Shown one piece after another: positions 49,817 through 62,178 of a DNA stretch of 64,000 bases (within the stretch, counting starts at the first letter, position 1; every line of letters starts with the position of its first letter). Position numbers and translations under genes: made by a program. The DNA lies in the NCBI GenBank assembly GCA_000827495.1, contig KN817529.1, forward strand, positions 248,001-312,000, in the 5' to 3' direction. Origin of the DNA: Hypholoma sublateritium FD-334 SS-4. Taxonomy: Eukaryota; Basidiomycota; Agaricomycetes; Agaricales; Strophariaceae. The notes beneath the pieces were generated by a model. That model was not told the DNA's origin, ran no database searches, and saw only the letters and a list, made by a program, of their open reading frames with translations.

Positions 49817-50705
49817 TTAGTAGCCAACTTCCTCGACGCTGGGGCCGTCCTCGGATGCGCCAGGGAGGCCGCCACCGGGGACACCGCCGCTGGGCGTGCC
49901 TCCGGGAATCCGCCGGGTGCTCCGCCCAGCCGTATAGCTTCTGGATGACGGGGTTGGTGATCGCCTCGAGTTCCTTCTGCTTCTCTTCGTACCCCTCCTT
50001 CGAGCCCATCTGCGAGGTGTCGAGCCACGCGATGGTCTCGTTGACGGCGGTCTCGAGCTGGGTCTTGTCGCCGGCCTCAAACTTGCCCGCGAGCTTCTCG
50101 TCGTTGAGATATTTGGGCAGGTTGTACGAGTACGACTCGAGCGTGTTGTTGGAGGTGATACGAGCGGCGGCGTGCTCATCCTCAGCTGCAGAAAGTAATT
50201 AAATTAGTACAATGGCAGATAGCTTATAATCACAGCAGCAGACCGCTGTACTTGTCAGCCTCGTTGACCATGCGCCCGATCCCCTCTCTGGAGAGATGGC
50301 CCAAGACTCCCTCCTCGACAGCGATATATCGAAGTGGCCACCTCCGATATCGAAGATGAGGACGTTGCGCTCGCCGATGGCCTTTTGGTCGAGGTCTTAG
50401 GCAATGGGGCTCGATGGTGGATAGCACATTCATGGCCTGAGATGGTACCGGCGTCCTTAGTTGCTTGCCGCCGCGAGTCGTTGAAGTACGCGAGTACGGT
50501 GATGACCGCGTTGTTCACGCCTCCGCGGTCTCCTTCATCTTGAGCAGGACCATCGACGAGATCTGATGAGGGGACCAGTTTGAAAGCAATAATCGTCAGT
50601 GCACCGCAAACGCACCGTAGAAAGAAACTAATCGTACTAGAAAGTAACTAATACGTACGAATTGCTTCGACTGCTGTCTCGGCGCGAAATTGAAGGGATC
50701 CGGTA
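49817..50705 (-). pseudogene. Decayed cytosolic HSP70 (Ssa-type) gene with internal deletion
   Basis: On the minus strand, pieces of HSP70 follow one another in changing frames: [15 protein letters not shown], then VNNAVIT plus [20 protein letters not shown], then [20 protein letters not shown], then [12 protein letters not shown], and the C-terminal NTLESYSYNLPKYLNDEKLA with TAVNETIAWLDTSQ and a final GASEDGPSVEEVGY. The jump from GGGHFDI to [10 protein letters not shown] removes about 300 residues (the rest of the ATPase and most of the peptide-binding domain). There are several frameshifts, and the frame breaks after KETAEA. The C-terminal Gly/Pro region is split over two frames and the terminal EEVD is altered. 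Intron remnants remain, so this is a decayed genomic copy and not a retrocopy. No functional chaperone can come from it. Confidence 0.85.
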
Positions 50706-52647
50706 CTCTTCAAAATATTGATATTGAATCCCTAAAGTGCGCATGGTCAAGTACCCGTGCTAAAAGTATATTACATATTGGACAATGTACTTGTACAAAG
50801 AAGGTAGGCTACGCATTCAGCGCATAGGGCATTGGCGGCAAAGAAGGCTTGGAAATATATTTTAGAAAGGCTGAAGTGACGACAGAGGAACTCACTGAAG
50901 AGGTTTTACGTTCGCCGGCATAACGTTGAGTTTTCCTCCATTTGCCAGACGGACTGTGTAGTATAAGACCAGCTACGACAAGTTGATCAATTATGTACAA
51001 GGAGAAAACTAATATGCGTACCTTGATCTTTGCGTTATCAATACCGACCGAACGGCGCGACTTCACACGGCAGAGGACACGTCGACGATGACCAGCGCGC
51101 TCGGAATCGCCGATGGTGACAAGTACTGGGGAGCCTACACAGATACTTGAGAAGAGAACGTCAACAACAGCGGTAGGGCAGCCCCGAAAGTTAATTACAG
51201 CTTACCAAGGCATTTGGGAAGTCCCGGCGACAATGTAGGGCTTTTGAGGTGCTGGTTGGTGATGTCGATGAAAAGAGTGAAGTGACTGGAGGAAAAAGTG
51301 AGTTAAATTGGTTTAAAAGGACGCAGCGGGCTTACCAAAGCTCTTCTCGCGCCGCATTGACCAAACACAGGCGAATTCCTGCTATTATCAACCCCGACGG
51401 CGCACGCGCTACCTACGTTCACGACGTCCGCCTCCGTATCACCTGAATGAAGGCGCCTCATTGGTTTCTGCGGCATAGCATCGTCGACAACCGCGAGGCC
51501 GTCCTCCCCGTGAAAATGCAATGTCGTGATCGGGCGCCCGCGCGAGGCCGTCGTCGCCCGTTGCGTTGCAGCCGCCGTGGCCACCCCCAGTGCACGAGCA
51601 CCTGTAGTGCATGTTACGGACGCGGAAGGGAAGACGCGGCGCCACTATACATGCTCTCCCCGCCTGTGCTTGTTGGGTCTGCTGTGTCCGGAGCGTCGTC
51701 CGCTTTGAGCGGTGCCTCGGCTGAGTTCGCCGACGCATTTGCACCCGCACTCGCACCCACCTCACTACCCCGCGCCTGTGCCGAATGCAGCGTCCGCCGA
51801 GAACGTCCTCCTCGCGTTGGCACCGAAGAAGGCGCAGGGTCCAGCATCCTCTCGCCACTCAAGGGCCTGCAGTTTGCTCTGTAGGATTGCGATGGCTCAT
51901 ACAGCAGCTCCAGCTCGAACGCGTATGAACAGGCGCAGGAGCGGCGCGAAGCAAGGGTAGCGAGCGCGGAGGAGCTCAAGTTACTCGTGTTCGTCTACCG
52001 CATGGTCGACGCGTGCCTGGAGCGGCGGTACCGTGCCGAGTTGACCGCCGCGCGTGAAGCGCCCGCGTCTTAGCGTGGCACCCCCGCCAACTGTTCCTCC
52101 TAGTCGAGAACGAACGTGCGGACGAAGACGACCGGGCGCTCCTCGCGCCCACGCCAAAAAGATTGGGATTCTTATTGACCCCTTCCCAAGGTGGGTGCTG
52201 GCTGTGGCCAGATCTTCAATGGAGTTGACGGAGTCCGCACAGCCAACGACGATTTACTTAGGGAACCCTGGAATTTAGGAGTGATCGATAATATCAGACA
52301 ACGATACCTGGTTCAGGAACTCAGGAAATGGCGCACAGAAGACACCCCGGCCGGCGTCTTTGTGAGATATTCGTTTGAGTGACAGCCAGTTATCAACGTA
52401 TGCGAGCGAAGCTGACGAAGATTATGCGTTGTGAAAACGAAGACGTCCTGGGTTGTACTGTTACCCGGAATATCTTCGTCGATCTCTGCTAGGCGCAGCC
52501 GTATATCACCGAAGCCAATCATGCCCCTTGTGCCAGACGACGAAAAGCGGCAGTCGAAGACGCCTCGCGGCGCGCCACGGCAGGGGATTTCTCATCTGCA
52601 TGCTTGCATTGTTCTGCGCATGCAGCCTAAGCGTTGACAGCCGCTAG
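50706..52647. other. Degraded interval without a supported gene
   Basis: Many short frames in all phases, locally GC-rich around 51.4-52.1 kb. A plus-strand stretch from about 51640 to 52074 reads as protein-like (for example AEELKLLVFVYRMVDACLER) but is interrupted by a stop at about 51882. It may be a decayed gene of unknown family. Nothing recognisable upstream of the HSP70 remnant completes its N-terminus. Confidence 0.35.
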
Positions 52648-52809
52648 TGCATGCCCCGCCCGCCGCGCTGCAAGATGGGTATCTCGCACAGCGAGTTGGG
52701 CCTGCTGCTCTCCCGGTTCAGCCTGAACAGCACGTAGGCTATGTTCCTCGGCGGCATCCTCGCGCGCCACCTAGGCACGATTTTGAGCGTCCCGCCACCG
52801 GTATAGTAG
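52648..52809 (+). pseudogene. Fragment of an MFS transporter
   Basis: A short plus-strand stretch reads KMGISHSELGLLLSRFSLNS, stop, AMFLGGILARHLGTILSVPP. The pattern (extracellular segment, helix 2, Gly-Gly, LG) matches the start of MFS transporters of the type with GISHxxLGxLxSxFSLNST. It has an in-frame TAG, ends in double stops, and no further helices follow. Recognition rests on memory of the family pattern. Confidence 0.4.
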
Positions 52810-53566
52810 CTGCGTGATCCCGTCCCCATCCCACGGCGATCCCATCTAACACTGATCACTGCATACAATGCAAAAGCGTTCAGCGTCACGTGTATGTTCT
52901 TGAACGACGCATACCCCCGCAAACGCGTCGTCAAGGTGTGTCGGCTTCTATTTCGGGTTCTTCGCATTCGGGCAGCGGGCCCGAGGCCTCTAGGATGTGC
53001 TGCTTCTCACGAGTGCTCATTGCCTTCGCCTGCGCTGCACCCTCTCGTCGTCACCGGCGTCGAAGAAAAAGTAGTCCGGGCAGGAATTAGGAGTCGCACC
53101 TGAAAAGTCTACGAACAAGAATCAGTGAGAGAAGTCTGCAAACGACGTACCTAGAAAACCGCAGAACGAGTGGTGTGCAACTTCGGGCCCCTCAACTTGA
53201 GCCACGCAGCAAACGCACTGATGCTGGCTATACAGGAGAACGGGCATCTGCATCTGCTTTACTGAGCTGTCTTGCCCAGCTTTCACGTCGACCCCGCACT
53301 CACGAAAGCACGCACACAGGCTTAACGTGCATTGATTCAACGATTAGAAACAGTGTTGATGATTATAATGACTAGGTACTCACCATAATTAGCGATGCAA
53401 GTCTGCCTGCGGGCTGGTTTCTTCAATTGAAAAGAATGTGCTACATGTATCCTGGGGTAAGTTCTTAGAGATATAATTTACTTAGCCGCCACTTGACGAT
53501 GGCATCAGCACCCCTCAATATGAAGCATGACGGTATCAATATTGTGCATTGTCGACCATATATAAG
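52810..53566. other. Interval without a supported gene
   Basis: 757 bp between the MFS fragment and the end of the large ORF on the minus strand. Short frames only. Nothing further seen. Confidence 0.4.
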
Positions 53567-56200
53567 TTACAGCCTGCGGTGTTGGCGTATGAGGAGCAAT
53601 GAAGCACTTTCCAGTCTTGCGAGCCCGCGACGAAGGTCCCTTGAGCCACGACAGATATTTCTCCATTGTTTGGCTGGACACGGCTGTCGTTGAAGAATCG
53701 GATTAGGGACCTCTGTGTCAGTATAGGCAATGCCATACAAAGATTCATTGAGGTTGGTCCATCTACCGTAGTCCACACCCGACCTTTCATAAGTTGATGG
53801 AAAAGGACACCAAGATTTCAGAACTAGCTGATTGCCATGACCTTTAAGATATGTATTAACTTGTGGACCGCGAGCGAAATTGTGTTACATACCTGTTTCG
53901 CAATCGTACCCGCCCATAAGTAGAGACACTTCTGACTCTGTTAATGCATCGTCCACATATTGCCTGCCATCTGGTAGCACTACAGCGAGCATCTCTCCCT
54001 GACCAGAGTAAAATCCCGTTGGACCATTTAGAACAAATTTGAAGTCAACTTGAGAAACGGCCACTCTCCAGAGGTATCCTCCTCGAAGTAATGCAGCACG
54101 TGATCGCCTTTGTTGCAGCATTGCACGACATTGATTAGAGTAGGCCTTGTAGTCGCGGACAGTAAAGACATGATCATTGGGACGAAAGGGTCGCTGCTCT
54201 GAGGGCCTTTTATCAACATAAGCCGGCAGTAGTGTACTTGACTCCTGGAAGGTGAAAAAAGGTATGCCTCTGCGCAATAAGTATAATGCAATGTCATCCT
54301 CTTGGAAACTAGCATGCATACGACAGACAAGTAAAGCGTGGGTGGCAGAGGTCAACGTGAGTTTCCATTTGACAGTGGAGTGCTCACGGAAATCGAACAT
54401 GAACAATGGGCCATTTGGGCCTGAGATTTCGAGAATGTATTGAAAGCGTTCCGTAAATGCAACAGAAGCTCGGTGCTCATAATCAATATCCCATTCTCTC
54501 ATTAAAATATCCCCCGTGGCAGATATCCTGTCAATAAAATCAACAAGAGCGAGAATGCGCGGTCGATTAAATAGTACGGGAGTCATCTCATTGTACGAGA
54601 ATCCAAGATATCTCAAAATGTACTTTTGACGCTGCGTGTTTGTGATCGGAGGCGATGCCGCAGGAGGAAGGGGAGAAACATATCCGAAGTAAGTGCCGGC
54701 TGTCTCCAGAATTTCCTCCTCTAATGCATCAGGAGATGGATGGAAAGCGGCGTCACGAGGCTGGTGGCAGAACGGGAGCCATTCTTCGTTATCATCCAAT
54801 GCATCCAGATCTTCTTCCGAATCCGCAGGGGTAATAGGCGAGGTCAAAGATTCCGAATCCACTTTGTCGAAGTCCACAAAACAGGAGTCTTCGTTGGGCA
54901 TTTCTTCGCCGTCTCCGAGTCCGTCCAATTCATCATCCGATCCAAACTGAGAAGAACAATCCCATTCATTGAAATGAGAATCATATCGAGCTTGTTTGGT
55001 CGAATAGTCACCCAAGGTGTCTTCACGCCACTTTTTGGACACCTGCTTGCGAATGTATCCATCACTCGTAGTATCTGTGGTCCAATAGAAAACTTTGGCA
55101 CTCTTTGTTGGCGGGCGTCTTTCCCTCAATAATCGCTTCTGCTTGTCGAGAGAGGTTTCCGCTTGGTCAATGCGCTGACGCAAAGATTTGCGCGACAAAA
55201 GGAAAATGTTCCATGAAGACAAGAATCGATCCTTCTGCGTGGCGTCCAGTGGATAAGTAGCCTGCGCTTTTGTAGCGTGCGGAGTGATAACTTCGTGGTT
55301 TGAAGGGGTGTCAGGCGTTTCTGGTTCAGGTTGCAGCGGACACCGCGTAAATGCGGGTGTGCTTAATTGTAGCAGGTGCGTAGGAGGGGCCAGTTCCGAG
55401 AAACGAGGATCTTTTGCTTGTTCGGGCCCCCAGTGGTACCAAACAGGAACATGATAGCGACAGAACCATTCCACCGACGGCTGGAACGAGTCCTTAGCAA
55501 TCAGATGTACAAAGACGCCAGATCGTACAACATTCGGCTTGAAGCAATATACTGTGGAGTTGATCAGAGATTCTAGCCACGTCCTCTCGGCACCCTGCTC
55601 AAGCAAGTAGTCTGCCCAACCCTTTTTTGAAAGATGCGGGTAATCTCGGAGCTCATGTTCTTTGGTTTCCGCCATCGCAATCAAAAAAGAAAGAAGGCCC
55701 ATCCAGACGGAAAACCAGTCCCTCGCTTTGTGAATCGATTTCATAGCCGCACTTTCATGAGGGTGTTTTTTCTTGTACCCGAATCCTGATGGGTATATAG
55801 GTCGTATTGCCGGTGCATCATAATGAGCTTGAAGAAGATGCGTAGCCATAGTAAGGTCTAACTCCAGCTTCGACCAACAGCTGGACAAATTTGAGGGCAT
55901 CGCAAATTTATCACTGTCTGGAAGGCGACGAGGGCGGCGTGGAGTTTGAAATAAGGGATCAAAGGGAGGATTTATGTAGTCTGGCTCGTGGGGCAGGAAC
56001 GCTATCCATCCCCATGACCGTGTCCACCATCGTGGACTCAAGTAACTTGTGACGTCGAGTTGCATAGCGTTCCTTTTTAGACCAGATTGTGTGTTGACGA
56101 GAGGTGGAACAAACGGGTTTTCCGTTGGTATATGAACGGGAGGCTCTTCAACCGTACGAAGGGAATTAGGAGAGTATGTAAGTCTTCCGTTCAGGATCTG
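53567..56200 (-). CDS. Large hypothetical protein of an unnamed, repeated agaricomycete family
   Basis: A single exon is open for more than 720 codons (56065-53885), and the same frame extends upstream to about 56200 without a stop (LRTVEEPPVHIPTENPFVPP before MQLDVTSYLSPRWWTRSWGW). Short exons downstream carry VDYGRWTNLNESLYG and a final AKQWRNICRGSRDLRRGLAR segment, ending at TAA 53567. Features: Trp-rich N-terminus, a KARDWFSVWMGLLSFLIAMA helix, an acidic middle segment, and a C-terminal globular part with VKWKLTLTSATHALLVCR. I do not recognise a catalytic motif. From memory such proteins occur in many copies in mushroom genomes, often near transposons, but no function is known to me. The first exon and true start are unresolved. 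It lies beside a Plavaka-like transposase gene on the same strand. Confidence 0.7.
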
Positions 56201-56837
56201 TACTCACCTAGAATTGATTGATTCAGAATTAGTTTCTACACGCCAGTCAAGACAACGCCATACGCACATCACTGCTTCCTGGGCGTTTTCTCCCAAGTGT
56301 ATAGCCAGATTATACCACAAACAAGATGGCTGGTTAGATACCGAACCAGTGCCTGCGGTAAGAGTTGAACGCTCAGCGCCGAGGCCTCAGCGCGGTAAGT
56401 AAGTAGTGCTAGTACTAGTACAAGTTCGAACGGGCGGAGTTTTCCAAAGAATCGACTCAAGTTTGATTTCACACACGTGATTACAAGGTGTCGTACTTCC
56501 AGTGCCCACCGTGACTGAGGCAGCGGGCTGCGGGAAACACGACAACCATAGCAGACAACGCGTGTGGATCCCGGAACGCTAGGCGGGAGGTTCTGAATGG
56601 GCCATCAGGTGGTGGCACCCATACGGCCGTACATATCCTTACAAGTTAGCATGAGGCGAACGTTCGACATCTGTCATCCGGTGCAAGGAGTGCTTAGTAC
56701 CTACAAAACCGCTCGCTATCTTAAATAATTCGTCCATGATATATCTTTATGATATCCAATTTAAATAATGTACCAAGAATGTCAAAAGAATGTACTAGTA
56801 GTGCTACGGGTAACGGAACCAAGCATGAACTTCCGAC
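56201..56837. other. Interval between the large ORF and the transposase gene
   Basis: 637 bp. It may contain an unrecognised first exon of the gene to the left and the 3' flank of the transposase gene. No terminal inverted repeat was found by eye. Confidence 0.4.
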
Positions 56838-59800
56838 TCAGCTTATGGCCTGCCTTGAGTGATATGTATGATATAGTTCCATTCTTTCCTCATCGTCGTC
56901 ATCGGAATTCGAATCGTCGTCGCTGCCAGAAGCACTAGCACTCGAATCCGATGCTGCTGTGCCATCAACGTCAACGTTGCACGTATCCTTCGGCTCTGAC
57001 TCGACCTCCATCGGATGGTCGTCGCCTTCGCTCTGTTTCTTGCCGTCGCCTGCGTCTGGAGAGACCTCGAAAGTTTGAGTGGCCCGAGTACTATCAGGCG
57101 GGTCTTCTTCCGAACCGTCACCCTCGTAAATTGAGGATGCTGTTGAGTATTGTTGGGAGAGAACGTCCCGACCGTGAGAGTAGGTGTGGCCAATGCCTAG
57201 GCCCCAATGGTATCGCATAGCCATATCACGATCAGCAAAGCTGTGAAATTTTCAGCAAAGAAATTGTGAAAATGTCAAATTTTGTCGCACCGATTGACAT
57301 AGTAACTATTCCAGTCATCACCATCCCTTGGCCTGAGTATATTATGACCGGCTTTTTCTGAGCCCTTCTTCCCACAAGAAAAGGCTGGAATCAAATGACA
57401 GCTCCGGAGAACAAGGGCAGGGTCTAGAAATCCAAAGGCATCGTCGTTGGTTGTGGGCGGAAAGGATAGTAGATCAAGGCGAAGGGATTCCCAAGCAGAA
57501 GCTCCGCGGCGAGGTGCTTGGGTCTTGTCAATGTAAAACCAACGGACATGTAAGAAATCAAAGCGCATTGGTTCATAGCCTTGCATGCCTGGACCAATGT
57601 AGACTATGTTGATGTGGTATATCCCAATTACACGACCGTAGAGAAAGGGGTGTTCTGTGGCTGTATCCAAAGAATTTTGTGCGTTAGAAAAAAAATCAGA
57701 GAGCAGCATAATGTTGCAGTGCGACGTTCTAGGGTTTATGACGTCTTCTGACCGGCGCACGTCATACGTCGTGTAGTAGAAACGCGCCAACTTGTGAGCA
57801 AAAACCCGATTATTCTTGATTATGACAGTATCCCGTGCCATCTCTTTGAGGCCAGGACCGCCAAGTTCAAAGCTGGGGGTGTCTGCTTCAAGCTTCTTAA
57901 GAATTCTCGGAAAGAGGTGCTCTTTCAGGCGGGTCGCAAAATCCTAAGGGTAGTAAATGGGATATCAGTAAACTCGGCTCAGACCAATGTGTAGCAAAAT
58001 ACTTTTGTAGCGAGACTGCCAGATTCCCTGGAAAGAGACCCCAAGTCAAGAGCATGGTTCTGCGTCTTTCCAATATGGTAATTTGAGGTAGGTAACTCTG
58101 GCCCTTTCTCGTGGACCAACACCTTGGGATTGTTGGCGAAATCATCAAGTTTTTGCCGGATTCGACGAATGCGAGCTTGGCGCCGCTCAATGCGGCTTAT
58201 CTGCGATTCAAAATCTTTGCGACTTGTGCGGAGATATTGAGATTTTGGAGAGCGGTGCTCCAATTCCATCTAATAATTTTTGAGCGCCTAAAATAGTGGG
58301 AAATTAAAAGCTCAAACTTACTGCTTCTGTTGAGTAAGAATCAACGGTTCCATTTCGCCTGATCATTTCTACGTAGTCTCCAAGGGAATGATCTTTGTAG
58401 GTGTTGAGGTTGAGCACTTTGCTTTGCTTTCCAAAGGCACTTGTTGGTTCCGAAGCCTTTTGAGTTGATGAAGAGGTGGATGATGAAGTGGATTTTTTTG
58501 AAGACCGTCGCACCCGAGCTGCTACTTCACGATTTAGCTCTTTTGCATCGAATGCCTCACTTGTTGTGTCCCAAAACTTCCTCAATAACCCACCAAGCCG
58601 TATTGTGACCGACTCTAGGACTTGAAGGGATAGTTCCGTGTGTTGTCGAAGCTTGGCTATAGCATGCCAATGAGCTAGAGTAAATAAAACATCCAATAGG
58701 TCACTATTGTGTGGTTCTGGTAGAAGACCCTCGAAGACAGGTATAGAGCACTTGAAAGGTCAAATTAGTTATTATCAGGTGAGCAGTAAGCTGGCCTAAC
58801 CTGTAAGAGATTCTCGTAATCTCTAGCCCCTAACTTTTTCAGCTCAGAAACATTGTTTGTGAATCGTCGTATGGAGTCATGTCCAAAGGTCGGGACAGCA
58901 CGAAACCTGATTAGGAAGATGATGTCAGCATATTTTCCTCGATAAAGCCAGCTTACCTGCTGTCCAGCGTGTTTGTTGCACCATCGATGCTTTGTAATAT
59001 TCGGAGTAGGTGAATGAATACCTTTTTCCAGACCCCGAGTTCAAATTCATGTAGAAAGTCCACAAGAAATATAGAGAAAAGATTGAAACCAAAGCTAGAA
59101 AGCCGTGCAGAGAAAGCATTCTTCAAACCAAAAATCAGAAGTAGAATAAGTGTAAGCCAAGCAAGTATGGTTGTACCTCAATTGGCACCAAAGATTCTGG
59201 CTTTAATAGGTGGTCAACAAAATTGCTGTCGACTGTGCGGTTTTGCTTGTAGATTATGTCACGAGCACTTGAAATCCTGGCCCTATATTGTAAGTTATCC
59301 TTCCTAGCAAGAGTTACCCGTCGGCGTTGATCAAATTTGGTTCCCAGCTTATCGATGCTATCCTTGGGCACGAGACATCGAGGGCATGGACAACTCCCCA
59401 AGTTTCGGATGCTACTGAGAAGGACTCTGTATAATTTATGTCAGCAACTCGGAGGTCAGAATGGAAAAGTTTAAATGCACTTCTCTGGATAATCTGCTGA
59501 GTAGGAAAATATTCGGAGATAAAAACGCCGCTTTTTACCATCACAGCACTCTATCACAACGCCGTGCTCATACGCTTCCAAAAAATCTTCATCGAGTAAT
59601 TCTTTCCACTGAGCATGGAAGTATTCTCTTTGAAAGTGCGTCATGAAGGCATTGCTAGGGTTTTTCCCGCCTGAATGAGATGCTACGAAGTCTTTAAATT
59701 CAGGTGGTACCTGTTTCATATAACTGAGCTTCACATTAGCTGACGAAAAGCGCTGAAATTGACTTACCTTTCGAAAAAATGCAATGTGGTTGCAGAGATT

Positions 59801-61167
59801 ACAAGTTGGCATACATCTTCGGTACTTTGATTCATTCCCAAAGTACAGATAGCAAGGCCACAGAGACGCAGTCCCAAAAGAGGTAAGATGGGTACTGTCG
59901 GATCCAAACATGAGTCCAATTAAAACCCGTGGTAGTGAACATCCAGGTTCGCCATCTGCTGTTTGAATTTCTTCTTGTGCCTCCAAAAATGCAGGCGATG
60001 TGTACATCTCCCCGTATACTCTAGTAGACTCTGTTTCTGGCATGTTTTTTCGCCGCCATCTCAGTTCATACGGCTCTAGGTGAAAGTGCTTGAAGTCATG
60101 GGCATTTGCCATCTTCTCCTTAAGCACAGAAACGATGCTGCGATGGCGGAAGGGGGGGAATGTGTATGAACGGACGCCTGGTGTCGGTGTATTTCGGTGA
60201 AAAGGAACAGGTAATGTTATTGAAGTTTGGGTCCATCCGGCATCCGGTTCGTCAAACCACAGACCCTCAGAGTCAGATGACGCCCCAAGGTTGTCATTAA
60301 GAGCATCCCAGGAAATATCCCTGATGTCCGCTGGATCAAAGGATTGGTCGCAGATAATGTTCGTTAGCTTCTTGAAGCATTCCTTTGTTTTTTGGGTACC
60401 TCCATTCCAGTACCATTCGCCGAGTAAGAATGCGTTTTTGTTAGGATATGGTTGAAAAAGATATTCCGATTGGGAGCGAGAATTTTGATCATTGGATGTT
60501 GAATTAGAAATGTCAGAGAGCTGGGCTTCTACTTCGGGGTCGTGTGAGGGGAAATCGGCGGCGTGGTATTGTCGGAAAAGGCCAAATTTATTACGTTGAG
60601 AAATCAGCAGGTCCCGAACAGGGCACGGCGGTGGTTGAGACGCTGAAGCAGAGCCTAGGACATCGCCCGCCTGCATTGATTCTACGGGAGGTAAACTGCG
60701 CAGTAGCGCTGGCTGTTCGTGTCGGTAACGTAGCGGACGTCTGCGGTTCTCTCGACGTGGCCGCCCCTCTGCAACAGAAAGGGATTCGCCACCTCCCGAC
60801 TGTTCCCCAGCAGTTGAGGAAGCGGGTCCAATCTAAGTCAAATCAAAATTCTCAGAAAAACAATGATATATGGCACTTCGGATACTCTTACCTCCATGGA
60901 AGGCCCCAGTGTCGCTAAATTGGGCTCCAGGAGCGGCGGCTGATCGGTGGGAGGCTCGTTGAAGCGAGCTTTCTTCCTTTTGTAGTTGTCCTTCGCCAAG
61001 TCGAGAGCGCTTGCCATACGCTTTTTCTGAGGTCGACAGCTGCGTACATGAACGGTGTACGCGTTTGATTGCGCAAATGTTCGGCTGCAGGCCGGGCATC
61101 GCAGACTTGGATTTAGGTCTTGGGGGGTATCGAAAGTCGCGTCAGCATGCCAGATAAATTCCTCCAT
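56838..61167 (-). CDS. Plavaka-like DNA transposase with N-terminal zinc finger, apparently complete
   Basis: The ATG at 61167 opens MEEFIWHADATFD, followed by a C2HC/C2H2-type finger (CPACSRTF with downstream His and Cys) and a basic segment. Exon 2 (60832-59768) reads RRPLRYR, PYPNKNAFLLGEWYWNGG, WTQTSITLPVPFHR, RVYGEMYTSPAFLE, LPRVLIGLMFGSDSTHLTSF and LYFGNESKYRR. Later exons give FYLRIFSYSADYPEKVLL, SCPCPRCLVPKDSI, DFLHEFELGVWKKVFIHLLR, ARDYENLLQCSIPVFEGLLP, a Ser/Lys-rich stretch, and the end FADRDMAMRYHWGLGIGHTY with an acidic tail stopping at 56838. The order matches the long Plavaka-type transposases of basidiomycetes (CACTA-related), with conserved acidic residues in GSDSTHLT and DFLHEFELG. 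No stop or frameshift was seen in the exon chain, so the gene may be coding-competent. Exon edges at 59485/59427 were placed by motif continuity. Confidence 0.82.
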
Positions 61168-61943
61168 TGAATCCGAGTCGTAAAGCCCAAGGACCGGTCC
61201 GAACTCGACGATGCCGCTACGTATTCACTTTCAGTTCAAGCTTTTGCAGGTGGATGAATGTCATACCAAGAGGCGACAGTTTTTCTTACAGTAGTCCGAG
61301 TCAAGTCTGAGAGGCGCCGCCGCAGCTGGCTCGGAGACAGATGCACCAGTGGTAGGTAGGCGGCTGGCTGCGGCGGCTGCGCAGTGCGAGGTCGTTCAAA
61401 TTTCTATATTATTTTCGTCAAGTTACGGCTCGGGCACACGCGAGACGGAGCAACGCAAGTGGCCGGACTCTGGCCGGACTGCTAAACGGGTCGGGCGAGA
61501 TGTCTCGGAGCCGTCGAAGTTCGAAATTCGAATATTTACTGCGGCTAACGAACGAATGCTGGCGCTGTACAGGTATGGAGTTCAACAGTCAATATTATTG
61601 GTGCCTGCTTGATCATTACATTCTTGTTTTCCACAAACAAATTGACTGGAAGATACAGCAATTCTATTATATTCCATTAGCAAGTTTATATGCTGTACGT
61701 TACTACATCAAAATACCTATCACAGACTGCCGCACAGACCGCGTCACTACAGAGTACGATGAGGGTTAACGGTTGTTCTAACTTCTAACGCAGGGCAGAG
61801 GGCATGCAGCGGTGTCCGAATGAGCCATGATATTCGCGCAAGCGGCAATCTTGGCTGCCTGAAGGGCGGAGGAGTGAGAAGTGGCGTCCACCCGCGTCTC
61901 GACGTTTACTAGGGCGGCGTTTTTCAATGCCGGACAGAGAGGC

Positions 61944-62072
61944 GGACGAACGTACAGGCGCAAGACCGTCTATCTCGTCGAAGAAGCCGACAGAGGGCTG
62001 GGATTTGCGGGCCTCTCCGAAGAGACGCCGCAATTGTCGCTCGGCTTCACCGACCCATTTAGATAGGCAGTC
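61944..62072 (-). pseudogene. Fragment of a Yta7/ATAD2-type AAA ATPase
   Basis: A minus-strand run reads DCLSKWVGEAERQLRRLF, GEARKSQPS and FFDEIDGLAPVRSS: the segment from just after Walker A to Walker B (hydrophobic-hydrophobic-DE) of an AAA domain. The words GEAERQLRxLF and FFDEIDGLAPVRSS match Yta7/ATAD2 chromatin ATPases. The similarity stops abruptly on both sides, with no Walker A, sensor motifs or bromodomain nearby. It is a captured or left-over gene piece of about 130 bp. Confidence 0.7.
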
Positions 62073-62148
62073 CGGCACCCCAACCATGGCTGCTGAGTTG
62101 ATCTATGAACCCTCCTAAGTTGCCCAGATGGTATTTTATATCCTGACC

Positions 62149-62178
62149 GGAAACTGCCCAAGGATTTGGGCAGTTTCC
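62149..62178. repeat. 13-bp perfect inverted repeat (hairpin)
   Basis: GGAAACTGCCCAA at 62149-62161 is the exact reverse complement of 62166-62178, with a GGAT tetraloop. Related words occur close by: TTGCCCA at 62120, TTTGGG..CCCAAA at 62165-62182 and TTTGGGAAATTGCCCA at 62234-62249. Confidence 0.85.
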
